64,000 nucleotides of DNA from Norana najaformis (taxonomy: Eukaryota > Annelida > Clitellata > Crassiclitellata > Hormogastridae). Under the pieces are notes generated by a model. The model was not told where the DNA came from. It was given only the letters and a program-made list of their open reading frames with translations, and did not search any database. The stretch covers positions 3,032,245 through 3,096,244 of the forward strand of contig OZ029915.1 in the NCBI GenBank assembly GCA_964023275.1. The letters are read 5' to 3'. Shown here piece after piece: positions 54,306-64,000 of this stretch (positions are counted from its first letter, which is position 1; every line of letters starts with the position of its first letter). Both the position numbers and the translations under genes were made by a program.

Positions 54306-54385
54306 GTAACAGTAATAATAAGACAATTTATATAGCGCCGTAAAACGACCGAGGTCGAAAAAAGGACGCTGTACATTCACAAGTG
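54245..54385 (-). repeat. LINE-C 3' tail (reverse) with (AAT)n
   Basis: (AAT)n, then GACAATTTATATAGCGCCGT, AAAACGACCGAGGTCGAAAA, AGGACGCTGTACATTCAC. The reverse of LINE-C. Confidence 0.75.
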
Positions 54386-54427
54386 TCGAATATTACATTG
54401 CAATATGCGACTTTGCGTTCTACTCGG

Positions 54428-54700
54428 TACTCGTGCTGAGTCTGTGACCTAACGGTTGCGGGTTCGCGATTGCAGGACGGATTCCGTGGGCACGCTCACT
54501 TGCCTCGGGCACAAAACAGAAGAATTTGGCATCAGCGTTTTGCTGGGAAGTAAGCGGCAAGTCCAACGATATTCTGACCCGGTGTCCTAGATGTTGGAAT
54601 TTGTCCATTGCAGGCTAAAGGGCTGAAAAACGCCTCCCCTACGTCCCATTAGGAACATCGGAGCTCGACTTCTACTTAAATTACATTACATCATGGCATT
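54428..54700 (+). repeat. SINE-B copy 2
   Basis: Starts GTACTCGTGCTGAGTCTGTG, CTAACGGTTGCGGGTTCGCG (box B-like) and continues CAGAAGAATTTGGCATCAGC, CCGGTGTCCTAGATGTTGGA, TCCCATTAGGAACATCGGAG with an ATTACATTACA tail. The GCGGGTTCG word suggests a tRNA head. It directly precedes the box A array SINE. Confidence 0.7.
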
Positions 54701-54720
54701 ACATATCTTTACAACCACTT

Positions 54721-55115
54721 ATCGGTAGCCGGTTGGTTAGAGCGCTGGGCTTGTATGTAGGTCACGGTAGCCGATTGGGTACAGCGCTCGGCTTTTATGT
54801 AGGTCACGGTAGCCGATTGGTTAGAGCGCTCGGCTTGTATGTAGGTCACGGTAGCCGATTGGTTAGAGCTCTCAGCTTGTATGTAGGTCACAGTAGCCGA
54901 TTGGATTGAGCGCTCAGCTTGTATGTGGGTCACGGTAACCGATTTGTTAGAGCGCTTGACTTTGTAACGCAGAGTAGGGATTCGAGCCTCCTCTGAGACG
55001 GTTGCTGTGTATGGACACTTGAGCAAGTCCTTCACTCACAATTGCTCAGCACCATCGATTGATGTTGAGTCAGTAGATAGTGGCGCTTAATAAATGCAGA
55101 AAAAATAATAAGAAT
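54721..55115 (+). repeat. SINE-A copy with six tandem box A modules
   Basis: Box A modules CGGTAGCCGATTGGTTAGAG start at 54723, 54765, 54807, 54849, 54891 and 54933, an exact 42-bp period. The first five units end in TTGTATGTAGGTCA or a near copy. Only the sixth continues into a normal SINE: TTTGTAACGCAGAGTAGGGA, TTCGAGCC (single box B), then the body (GACGGTTGCTGTGTATGGAC, ATTGCTCAGCACCATCGATT) and GGCGCTTAATAAATGCAG with an A/T tail. It is a SINE with a multiplied 5' promoter half. Confidence 0.9.
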
Positions 55116-55940
55116 AATACCACGCTATGTTGTCGACGTTATGTGACGAACATTTTGTATAATTTATGTTAAGTACAAAACACACAAAATGGTGCGATGG
55201 TCACAAAGCTTTGTAAACGTTTCTAAACTTTTATTTTGGTTATTTGTTCAAAGATTTGAACGATATTCATCAAATATGTAAAATCTTGTAGACTCTACAG
55301 ATAAAAATCACATTGGAAAATCTGGAGCAAAATGGATCAAAAACTTTTCCGCAGTGTAGAAGTCTTCTTGTCGAAAAAAAGTGCGTTAAGATCATACGAC
55401 CAAAAAGACAGAAACCGCAAAGAAAAAGTCACCTTCAACTCCTAAGAATTAAAGGTAACACATTTGTCTCTAGAAAGCTTATGGAAGGTGAAAGTATAAA
55501 CACACTTGTTCTTAAGAAATATCAGAAGTGCAGAGTTACAGGTAATATACTGATCCATAAAAAATCCTCTAACGCAAAAAGGTAAAGGTAACACATTTAG
55601 CCATAGAAAATTCTCAGAAGCACAAAGGTAATTGTAATTTTGACGATCTTTCCTAGTTGTCAGAGATGGGGCTTCGAACCGTCGACTTGCCCTATTCTTA
55701 GTGTAGCGTTAACTCGAGTAAAGACACACAGTCTTTGAATCGTAACAGTTCCCGAACGCACGAATCTATCAGTGACAGTTGTAACTCAATATTTCATCTT
55801 AACACACGTCACATCCTGCTACAAATTTTCGCGCTTTCTTAACAAAGCATTTGCGTCCGCTTATATAGGCCTTTTCTCCACCAAGACAGCAGACCAGTAC
55901 AAACTAGTTTCTACCGGCTTCCTGTTTTGGCGCAATCTGG
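55116..55940. other. Mostly unassigned, with a local repeat
   Basis: AGAAA-TTCTCAGAAGYRCAAAGGTAA followed by AGGTAACACATTT-like words recurs at about 55450, 55530, 55580-55630, 56275-56310 and 56530-56570, a loose repeat of unknown class. 55660-55700 has GGGGCTTCGAACCGTCGACT, a box B-like word without a box A. No gene is recognised. Confidence 0.4.
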
Positions 55941-56310
55941 GTTTTCCCAAACACCCGCTGACTCATCGAGAGCCCACGTGATCAAATACGCGTCCGCAAT
56001 AATTACTTCTGATATCAGCCCGTATGCTCGCATGGCTCTGCCAGCCAATCACCACCTCTGGCACGTGTTCGGTGCGTGAAAGCCAGCACGTAATGAGTGC
56101 TTGCTAAAACAAATCAATAGCCCGATGACTCATGCAAATTTTCTAGACAAGCGGACGCTGAAAACTCGCTTACTAAGTGGTGCATCCCACGCTCACAGTA
56201 GCACAGGTCTATCTACAGGAAATTTTAAAAGATAAAGATGCTGTAAAGATGAAAATAACACTTATCTACAGTGAATCATCACAAGCACAAAGGTGAAGGT
56301 TACATAAATA

Positions 56311-56483
56311 GCCTTCCCGACCATGTGAAGAACGCTCCATCCTTGGATACGTTTAAGAAAGGACTTAAAACGTTTCTATTTAAATTATCGTATGACTTTA
56401 GTTAATTTTCTATTGTCGCTTTAACTCATGTACAGCGCCCTTTTCTTCGGCCTCGGCCGTGTTACGGCGCTATAGAAATTGTC

Positions 56484-56519
<36 letters not shown>
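56311..56519 (+). mobile_element. LINE-C 3' end with ORF C-terminus
   Basis: The plus frame reads INSLPDHVKNAPSLDTFKKG then LKTFLFKLSYDFS and a stop, the typical C-terminus of CR1/L2-like ORF2. It is followed by CATGTACAGCGCCC, CGGCCTCGGCCGTGTTACGG, CGCTATAGAAATTGTCTTAT and (ATT)n. About 210 bp, heavily 5'-truncated. This copy ties the LINE-C tail family to its coding end. Confidence 0.82.
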
Positions 56520-56520
<1 letters not shown>

Positions 56521-56694
56521 ATAGAAAATTATAGAAAATTCTCAGATGCGTAAGGGTAAGGTAACCTACTTAACGATAAGACATTCTCTAAAGTATCAAC
56601 TTCCTTTGTTACTTGCCACAGTATAAAGTACAGATAGGTCATCAGCCATGGAACGTTACTTCTTCACTTCGCCTGTCGTTTCAACAGCATTATG

Positions 56695-56805
56695 CAGACG
56701 TACAAAGATACATACAAACATACATATATACGTGCATACATCCCTACATACATATATACATCCATCCAAGCATACATACTGCATACATACATACATATAC
56801 ACATA
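56695..56805. repeat. CATA-rich microsatellite
   Basis: ATACATACAAACATACATAT runs with variations. Confidence 0.85.
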
Positions 56806-56829
56806 GAGGCTATAATTATTTATGCACAT

Positions 56830-57590
56830 AATTATATTCATAACCTTTCAGTGATATTGCACACTCGTGAACTTAAACAATATGTATATAATATATCGCG
56901 AAAATATAAATTAATATATATTAACATAATGCTATATATATTACATATACTTATATACCAGTTAAGCAAACAATTTATGTATATAACAAATATATGTATA
57001 TATATAATTCGCGAACATATATACTAATATATATTAATATGATGCTATAATGTTCATATATATTGCATATACTTAAATATCTATGTCGTAGTCATGTAGT
57101 CTCCGCGAGTAACGACACACAATGTCTGTTAATATCAGGTTTGTGTCACTAAATAAAAAGCTAAAACGATACCCGCCACATCATCATCATCATCATTATC
57201 ATCATCATCTGTGGCATGCTCTCTGGAGCTTTGCCGCTTCCCCTAACGTGTAGCCAACTGTCTCTGTTCAATTATCTTCTCCAGGCCGTTTGTCACCCGA
57301 ATAACAATGTATCGGCGATTCATTTATTAATCCTAAGTAGTCCAAAAACACTTATTATGCTCGCAAAGTCAGTGAATCTGAAACTGAGTCGAACTTAACT
57401 GTTATCGTCAGCTATTGTCGCTATTAAAATATAAGATATTAAAGTAATTAGGTAAACATATAGTGTATATTGTCTGTTTTTAATATTGGGCCACGCTGTA
57501 ATGTCTGATGCAATCCAAGACAAATGAGCATTTTGGATGTGCAACATGGCTTTCATGGATTGACCTGTAGGGATAAAGCACTGGCAACAG
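56830..57590. other. Unassigned
   Basis: 56880-57080 is a TA-rich pair of similar blocks (ATATATTAATATAATGCTAT at about 56915 and 57030). 57180-57400 has a short CAT run, then non-repetitive DNA with no recognised frame. Confidence 0.4.
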
Positions 57591-57594
57591 AATA

Positions 57595-57762
57595 GCATAA
57601 GTTATGCATAACCTACAGAATAGCATAAGTTAAGCCTATCCTGCAGGATAGCATAAGTTAGGCATATCCTGCAAAACAGCATAAGTTAGGCATATCCTGC
57701 AAAACAGCATAAGTTAAGCATATCCTGCAAAACAGCATAAGTTATGCATAACCCGCAGCCCA
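57595..57762 (+). repeat. 28-bp minisatellite, six units
   Basis: GCATAAGTTA starts at 57595, 57623, 57651, 57679, 57707 and 57735, an exact 28-bp period. The unit is GCATAAGTTAGGCATATCCT followed by GCAAAACA. Confidence 0.93.
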
Positions 57763-58002
57763 CTAGCAGAGAGGCATAGTAGCAGCATGTCATCACCATA
57801 GAGCAGATGGCCCATAAATAACTAGTTCACATGACAACTCACTTCAAGCTGACTCATTTGCATAATAAAAATATTTGTCAAAAAAATTGAAAAGAAAGTG
57901 CGGTGAAACCTCACCCGATCTCGCACCAGAAGCAGTTGAAAGGTAACATAAAAAAACAACCGCCCAGGGTACTGTACCAAGCAACATATTATACCAATTC
58001 TA

Positions 58003-58380
58003 AAGCGGGCGGTATGCACGTTTGTACCAATGAATCAGTTTTTTATGTACAATGCTGTCAAATGCTTTTCGAATATCCAAACAACCAGGGACTACACCTA
58101 GTAATAAAATGTACTATTCCAGTTCTGTAAGACAGGCACTAAAGCGGGCGGTATGCACAGTTTTATGTACAACGCTGTCAAATGCTTTTCTAATATCCAA
58201 ATAACAATAAGTAATGAGCTACACCTATTACATGTTTAATAGGTCTGCATAGATTTCTGTGCATTCTTATTGATTTATAAACCATGAAATTACTCGATAT
58301 TTCTCAGTTGGACTTTTTAAGGGCTATTGCACGCACCTTTGAGGCTGTGGGTAATTGTGCGAATTATAAATGTCTGTTTA

Positions 58381-58412
<32 letters not shown>

Positions 58413-58970
58413 ATGAAGATGATGACGACGACGATGATGATGATGAAGATGATGAAGATGATGATGAAGATGACGATGAAGATGATGATGAAGATGATGA
58501 TGAAGATGACGATGAAGATGACGATGTTGAAGATGAAGATGATGACGACGATGATGACGATGACGACGACGACGATGATGATGATGATAGTATAATGTAC
58601 ATCATCATTTTTGTAATACATATACTAAAGCGGAAGTTGTGCCCGCTTGTAACAATGGACTGGACAGTTTTTTATGTACGTACTCTGTCAAATGTTTTTC
58701 TAATATCCACAGCAGCCATAAATAATGAACTACATGTGCACCTATTGATAAAATGAACCATACCGTTCCTATTAGACAGACACTAACGCTAGAGCTGTGT
58801 TCGCTTGTTCCAATATATTAAACAGTTTTTTATGTACAACGCTGTCAAATGCTTTTCTAATATCCACAGCAGTCATAAATAATGAACTATATCTATTAAT
58901 AAAATGAACCATACCGTTACCATTAGATAGATACTATGGCTAGAGCTATGCCCGCTTGTACCAAAGAATC
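58003..58970 (-). repeat. Tandem array of a LINE reverse transcriptase motif A fragment
   Basis: Four to five diverged units of about 140-160 bp, starting near 58003, 58141, 58626, 58786 and 58931. A (GAT)n expansion splits the second. On the minus strand the 58786-58930 unit reads GMVHFINRYSSLFMTAVDIR, then KAFDSVVHKKLF, the RT motif A region. Other units have shifted frames. Confidence 0.72.
58380..58592. repeat. (GAT)n/(GAAGAT)n microsatellite
   Basis: GATGAT grading to GAAGATGATGAC. Lies within the RT-fragment array. Confidence 0.93.
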
Positions 58971-58974
58971 ACAC

Positions 58975-59126
<152 letters not shown>

Positions 59127-59429
59127 CTTGCTAGTTTCAGCGCTATATAATGCCTCCATTACGTCTGTTTTCTTAATATAAACGCATTCTTTGAAGCCAT
59201 ATTGAAATGGCGAACTTGATCGGCTTAAAGATAATGCTATATATATTGGTGTCTGCTGACCGGCTATGGACTGAAGAGATACATCGCACTAAATGTTCCA
59301 CTTAATTGAAAAAGAAACTAGCAATCAGAACTTTCGTTCACATGCAACACAACCCAGCCATGGAGCAAACACACATTGCATGAACGAATGGACGAATAGA
59401 GTTTGACAAAATAAACGAAGGAAAACTTA

Positions 59430-59750
59430 AGACTTTCGCTCTCACTACTTTCTAGATCCTTGCGTTCTTCTGAAACTGGTTTGTTGCAAGAACCTAGGTT
59501 CAGGACAATTTTAAGATCACGTGCCCTTAGCTGCGGTGCTCCTCACAATTGGAATCGTCAACCACAAAAGGCCCGACTTGCAAACTCGCTATCATCTTTT
59601 TAATCACTTGTTAAAACTAACTACTTCACCCTGGCTTTGCATGATTCTATCTTGACCCCTAGCGAACGTATATCTGCGCCTCAGATTCAGGTGTACTGAC
59701 ATTGCGCTCGTTACAATTGCTTTAATAAATAAATAAATAAATAAATAAAA
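59430..59750 (+). mobile_element. LINE 3' end with (AAAT)n tail
   Basis: The plus strand encodes RFRTILRSRALSCGAPHNWN and later LLKTNYF-like words (with a stop), resembling the RSFSVAAPxLWN to LKTHLF end of many CR1-like ORF2 proteins. It closes with TGCGCTCGTTACAATTGCTT and AAATAAATAAAT. Degenerate. Confidence 0.55.
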
Positions 59751-59934
59751 TAAATTAAGATCAGGGCAAAAGCTGTTTACATATTAGAGTGATTTCTTTT
59801 CCATATTTTCTTCTCTTCCTCCTTCTCAGCTTACAACTTCCTCTTTCTCCCTCTTTTCCTCACTTCTTCTATTTACTCTTCTAACTTTTCAATGCTGAAA
59901 CTCGTTTAATTTCAATCAATCAATCGATCAATCA

Positions 59935-60236
59935 ATCAATCATCAATCGATGATCGCTTCTAGTGAAATCGTAATCAAAATCATAATCGAGTAAAGAAGC
60001 CATGTTCGAATTCAACAAAATTCGACCCCTCGACCTGGATTCTTTACTGGATTATGATTTTGATTACGATTTCACTTGAAGCGACCATCAATTGATGTCT
60101 TGGGCATTATGATAATGGCGCTATAGAAGTCTTTAGATTGGATTGGATTGGATTTTGGATTGGATTAGATTGTATTGGATTGGACTGGACTAGATTGGAT
60201 TGGATTAGATTAGATTAGATTAGATTAGATATATAA
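59935..60236 (+). repeat. Family E inverted pair (hairpin) with TTAGATTGGA tail
   Basis: Arm 1 at about 59940-60000 (GATGATCGCTTCTAGTGAAA, TCGTAATCAAAATCATAATC) is mirrored by arm 2 at about 60040-60097 (GATTATGATTTTGATTACGA, TTTCACTTGAAGCGACCATC). Then come ATGGCGCTATAGAAGTCTTT and an (AGATTGGATT)n tail. The stem is about 55 bp with a 40-bp loop. Confidence 0.8.
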
Positions 60237-60489
60237 TAGTGTAACTTGATGATTATATCTTGGTAGTATGGACCAGAACTAATATAAGCTAGCAGCTTTC
60301 ATCTGACACCTGTTGGTATTTACTCAAAATGTTATCTCTTGACTGCAATTCTTAGTTTGGGAGGGAGGGAAATATCTTATAATTTACATTCATTCATCAA
60401 AGTTCAGGTCCACTACAAAGCTTCCCAGCTGAGTATATTATAAGCACTAAAGCTGTCGCTTGTGAGATGCTTTAAAGGCGCTATATTAA

Positions 60490-60549
60490 GCATCTCGAGC
60501 ATGTATGCATGTATGTATTTACATATGTTAGTATACATGTAGGTGTCTG

Positions 60550-60591
<42 letters not shown>

Positions 60592-60700
60592 TGTATGTAT
60601 TTTTGTAGGTACGTATGGGCATATCTATGTATATATATATATGTATATGTATATATATGCGTATGTATATGTGTATGTGTATGTATATGTATGTGCATAT
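60490..60700. repeat. TATG/TA microsatellite
   Basis: Preceded by a SINE-like box AAAGGCGCTATATTAAGCAT at 60475. No gene. Confidence 0.88.
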
Positions 60701-60756
60701 CTGCTGCCTTATTGATCCTGGCTATATATTACAAGAATATAATTATATATGTTGAA

Positions 60757-60874
60757 AACTCCGCAACTGCCCTGTTTCGGGTAGTGCCAGTCCCAAGCCT
60801 GGATAAAGGAGGAGGGCGACGGCAACGGCCTTTGATACCATAAGCTGTCGTTAAACTGAGGAACTACTACTACT
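60757..60874 (+). repeat. Family F copy with 13-bp target duplication
   Basis: TATATATGTTGAA precedes and follows it. The (ACT)n tail has four units. Confidence 0.85.
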
Positions 60875-60889
60875 ATATATGTTGAACAC

Positions 60890-61045
60890 GGAACGTTCTG
60901 CTTAGACACCTTTAAATAATTTACTCCCGACGCTATAAAAGAGTCTTTGTTCTTATGCGTTGTCATGTAATCTCTCTACCATCTTTTCGCTGTGAGGTCG
61001 ACGTCAATGGCTTTTGAAGGCATAAGACGTCGTTAAAGAATGGAA
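60890..61045 (+). repeat. Family G copy plus core
   Basis: TTCTGCTTAGACACCTTTAA, CCCGACGCTATAAAAGAG, then GAGGTCGACGTCAATGGCTT and AAGACGTCGTTAAAGAATGG. Confidence 0.65.
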
Positions 61046-61161
61046 GCTATTACTACTGCGGCTTGACGACCATTGAGAAATTTAAAAACTTTATCCAGAC
61101 GTACGAAAAATCCCTTACATGCCAGAAGATAAACTGTTGGAATCCCCTTTTTGGCCAGATT

Positions 61162-61266
61162 AACTCCGCCATTGCCGTGTTCGAGCGGTGCTAGTCCCGA
61201 TTAGCCTGGATTATAAAGGCGATGCTGCTCATCTTCGTTATGACCCCGCGTCGTTAAGTAGTAACT
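61162..61266 (+). repeat. Family F copy, subfamily F2
   Basis: AACTCCGCCATTGCC, GCTAGTCCCGATTAGCCTGG, CATCTTCGTTATGACCCCGC, GTCGTTAAGTAGTAAC. Confidence 0.7.
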
Positions 61267-61327
61267 ATCTACCATATGGCCAGATCAAGTTGATTTAGTT
61301 GCTTACTTCTTCTAAAATGGGGAGAGG

Positions 61328-61560
61328 TCAGGTAAGGTCGACGTCAACGGCCCTGGCAGCTACAAGATGCCGTTAAACACTGGATTAAATAACGCGCTCC
61401 TTGGACACCTTTAAGACGCATTTAACGGACATTATATAAATCTCAAATCTCAGAAATTTCTGAATAAAATTTTTTGAAAGATGTGACAGTAAAGTAAGGT
61501 GGACGTTAACGGCCCTGGCAGCCACAAGTCGTCGTTATACAATGGAAACAACTAGGTAGA
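61328..61560 (+). repeat. Family G copy and a second core
   Basis: GGTAAGGTCGACGTCAACGG, CCCTGGCAGCTACAAGATGC, CGTTAAACACTGGATTAAAT, GGACACCTTTAAGACGCAT, ACATTATATAAATC: the best single view of the sense strand. A second core follows at 61493-61550. Confidence 0.72.
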
Positions 61561-61589
61561 TTAACCTCGCCATATACGACCAATCGCCT

Positions 61590-61782
61590 TACCCGAGAGC
61601 TCCGGCTAGTATTCCTCAGTTTGTCTCTTCCGCAGTTTCGCAAGCGCCTGAAATCTGTGTTATTTGCCAGTGGTCTCACTGGTTCGGGTCGGGAGCGCTT
61701 CTGATGAGTCTATTCTTGAAGTGGCGCTTTATAAATGTCAGATTACAATTACAATTACAATTACAATTACAATTACAATCAA
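61590..61782 (+). mobile_element. LINE-N 3' end with (ATTACA)n tail
   Basis: The plus frame reads LSLPQFRKRLKSVLFASG, then LTGSGRERF and a stop, a CR1/L2-like ORF2 C-terminus. Then GTGGCGCTTTATAAATGTCA and (ATTACA)n. Its tail matches 12746-12818. Confidence 0.65.
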
Positions 61783-61784
61783 CC

Positions 61785-62520
61785 TAGGCAAGTTAGTGCC
61801 AGACAGAGATTGAAAATAAAAAAATCGACAAAAACCGCTATAAAACGGCAAATTCACGATATTTCAGAACATTTCACAGCATTTCACGGAATTTTGATGA
61901 TTACTGGGAATGGTCGCAGTTATACCATCCGTGTTACGTCCGCGTTATCGTTGGACCTAAATCAAAGGGGTGCCACTGGGGCCGGGAGCATATATTTTTT
62001 CAATTAATACACGTGGAAGTGGGTCGTCCAGAATGCCTCAAGCAATCAAGAGTCGCTATTTGACTGGTGAATATTCATAGTGACTAAGCGCTTTGGCACA
62101 TATGACGTTACGAAGGGTCACGTGATAAAGGCCAAAGTTCAGATTCAGTTCACTTTCGAACTTCGGGCACTCTTCAGTAAGATAATTTCCACCAACTTTT
62201 TTGAAAGCCCTAAGTATGTCCACAAAAGGCTACAAAATACAGACAGGTTCGCATTTGAACAGCTTTTTAACTGAAAAATCTGTACCGCTTATACCGTCTA
62301 AAGCCGTACAAGCGGCTTCAACATTGGGAAGCGCTAAGAATATTATGGCCTTTGCCGGCTCAAAAGCCTTGCCATGGTATGGGTTCCTTTGATGTGGCAA
62401 CACTACACGCTTCGATTATTAACTACTTTTTATTCTAATACTGTATATAATATATAATATATATTATATATTATATATGCTATATAATTATTATATATAA
62501 TATACATGGGGATATATAAT
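61785..62520. other. Unassigned DNA
   Basis: Non-repetitive with short frames (for example plus 62080-62274 and 62201-62392). I recognise no domain. 62440-62520 is a TATAATATA tract. Confidence 0.3.
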
Positions 62521-62524
62521 ATAT

Positions 62525-62750
62525 GTAGTATATGATGGTGGTGGTGATGAGTTCTCTGCCCGAAGGCAGGTCCCTTGGCTTTATGCCATCCGGGGATGAG
62601 ATGAGTGAGGTGGTTTTCCCTTCCTCACAGACAATTGTGGGTGAGCAACTTGTCCAAAGTCGCTAAGCAGTCACTTGAGGCAGATTCGAACCCGCGACCC
62701 TCTGGTTACGAGGCACTGAACCTACCACTACACCACCACGTCCCACATAT
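62525..62750 (-). repeat. SINE-J, tRNA-derived (reverse)
   Basis: On the minus strand: GGGACGTGGTGGTGTAGTGG and TAGGTTCAGTGCC (box A side), GGTCGCGGGTTCGAATCTGC (box B), then TTGCTCACCCACAATTGTCT and a CACCACCATCA end. A fragment is at 25155-25220. Confidence 0.8.
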
Positions 62751-62754
62751 AAAG

Positions 62755-63540
62755 TATATATATGGGGATTTCAAAACATAATTTTAAAACTCCTATTTAA
62801 TTAAATAATTTAAATATTTGTAATTTGTAGAACATGATCTCATTAAGAATACGGCCCCAACATGTGATTTCAATATTCATGATATAAATTTTACTTTGAA
62901 CTTTAAAACAAGCCATTTATTAAATACTAACTATGCATTCAAAACATATATCACCCACAGAGGAAGCTCAGTTTTAAAAAAACTGAAAAACATTTTGGGA
63001 TGCCATTTATTAAAAACTAACCATGCATTGGAAAGATGACCGGTGGAATTCCCCATATTAAACGCCGGTGGCGTTTCGTTTTTACTTTTCTGCATATTGA
63101 CTTCTGAGCATACGTACATGATACCTTTCAAAAAGAACTGAACATAGGTTTTTGCATAACTGGCAAAACTTGAGGTTTCTTTAATGCACATTGGATATTG
63201 TAATTGTGGTTGTATACCTGTTAAAATCGATGCTTTATCGGAAATATCATGACCACCTATTAGACCAGTTTGCACGATGCATATTCATGATGCCTCATAA
63301 CACACCTTGCGTGATGAATATTCATGCGACCACTTAGCCATAGCCAGAACGGCAGTCTGGCATATACTTGATATTGTAATTGTAGTTGTAAACCTGTAAA
63401 AATCGATACTTTATCGGAATTAAATATATCAAAAAAGTAAAACAACACACGACTCAGTAGTAACTCTTCCGCTTGCTGCCTTTTCTTTAATTCCAATCTT
63501 CTATTTCCTCCTCTCTCTTTTCAATGCTGAATTTTGTTTA
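62755..63540. other. Unassigned DNA with a repeated pair
   Basis: TTGTAATTGTGGTTGTATAC, CTGTTAAAATCGATGCTTTA at 63197-63240 recurs as TTGTAATTGTAGTTGTAAAC, CTGTAAAAATCGATACTTTA at 63373-63416. A diverged direct repeat of about 176-bp period that includes TGATGAATATTCATG-type words. No gene is recognised. Confidence 0.45.
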
Positions 63541-63544
63541 ATTC

Positions 63545-63640
63545 CAATCAATCAATCAAACAAACAATCAGTCAATCAAACAAACAAAAAAACAATCAAT
63601 CAGTCAGTCAATCAGCCAGTCAGTCAGTCAGTAAGTCTTT
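63545..63640. repeat. CAAT/CAGT low-complexity repeat
   Basis: AATCAATCAAACAAACAATC, then CAGTCAGTCAGT. Confidence 0.88.
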
Positions 63641-63884
63641 CCGAGATCCATGGATCAAAAAGATGTTTATTGTTCTTTTACAATCAATAAGAACGAGTCT
63701 TAATATCGAATTACTTAAAATTCTGTGAAAGTTTGGCTTCACTTATTTCGCTTGATTTCGCCGGAATTGATTGTTTATATATTTAATCTAACCTAAATTA
63801 ATCTAATTTAATCTAATCTAATCTAGGAACTTTTTTAGCGTCTTGCAGCAGTGTACAAGGCACCCATAACTGGCACTCCAAAAC

Positions 63885-64000
63885 ATACGTACGTATGTAT
63901 GTATGTATGTATGCATGTATGAATGTGTGGATGTATGTATGTATGTATGTATGCATGTATGATTGTGTGTATGTATGTATGTATGCATGTATGATTGTGT
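63885..64000. repeat. (ATGT)n microsatellite running off the window
   Basis: GTATGTATGTATGCATGTAT with GATTGTGT interruptions recurring about every 40 bp. Continues past the window end. Confidence 0.9.

Noticed and set aside
54721-54975. CRISPR-like array (regular 42-bp units), and the 57-bp and 28-bp arrays
   Set aside because: Units repeat across their full length with no unique spacers. The context is eukaryotic SINE and minisatellite DNA.
54721-54980. Cluster of tRNA genes
   Set aside because: Only the box A part repeats. There is no anticodon arm, acceptor pairing or box B except in the final SINE unit.
55660-55710. tRNA-derived SINE head from GGGGCTTCGAACCGTCGACT
   Set aside because: Only a box B-like word is present. 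No box A lies at a usable distance and no body matches another copy.

Overview
This window is animal nuclear DNA that is almost entirely repetitive. The repeat set (tRNA-derived SINEs, several LINE 3' ends with short simple-repeat tails, a hAT transposon, a Ty3/gypsy-like LTR element, very long TA, GAT, AAT and CATA microsatellites) fits a marine invertebrate. I cannot name the phylum or species from the sequence. I see no convincing host protein-coding gene, no genuine tRNA or rRNA gene, and no CRISPR array. Nearly every long open frame is a by-product of a microsatellite, a minisatellite or a transposon.

Layout. 0-3.2 kb: low-complexity DNA, a SINE whose box B region has grown into a 57-bp higher-order array (1886-2405), and a palindromic satellite (2665-3175). 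3.2-6.1 kb: the first copies of two short families, here called F and G. 6.3-8.3 kb: a LINE tail, then an almost complete but internally shortened hAT transposon (6795-8309). 9.8-19.7 kb: a dense field of F and G copies embedded in longer diverged blocks (H and L), with a foldback element at 10345-11034. 20-31 kb: microsatellites, LINE fragments (RNase H, RT), SINE copies and a hairpin. 31-34 kb: SINEs, a LINE 3' end and more F/G/H copies. 34269-43304: a 9.0-kb LTR element lying on the minus strand, with two 2377-bp LTRs that look identical, a 4-bp target duplication, a broken gag-like region and no recognisable pol. 43.8-48.3 kb: more F/G copies around a 5'-truncated LINE with a long open RT frame (44490-45604). 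48-60 kb: microsatellites, a SINE with six tandem box A modules (54723-54974), LINE ends, a 28-bp minisatellite and a tandem array of an RT motif fragment. 60-64 kb: family E hairpin, F/G copies in reverse orientation, a LINE end, a tRNA-SINE and simple repeats.

The most unusual signal is that one tRNA-derived SINE family (SINE-A) shows tandem growth of its own internal Pol III promoter pieces at separate loci: box A at an exact 42-bp period in one copy, box B at an exact 14-bp period in another, and a 57-bp higher-order array of four such 14/15-bp modules in a third. The second is the modular relation between families F and G, which share a core and differ in their ends, with more than 30 copies of each in 64 kb.

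Coordinates of diverged repeats were read by eye and can be off by several bases. Family names F, G, H, L, SINE-A, B, E, J, K and LINE-C, D, N are local labels only.
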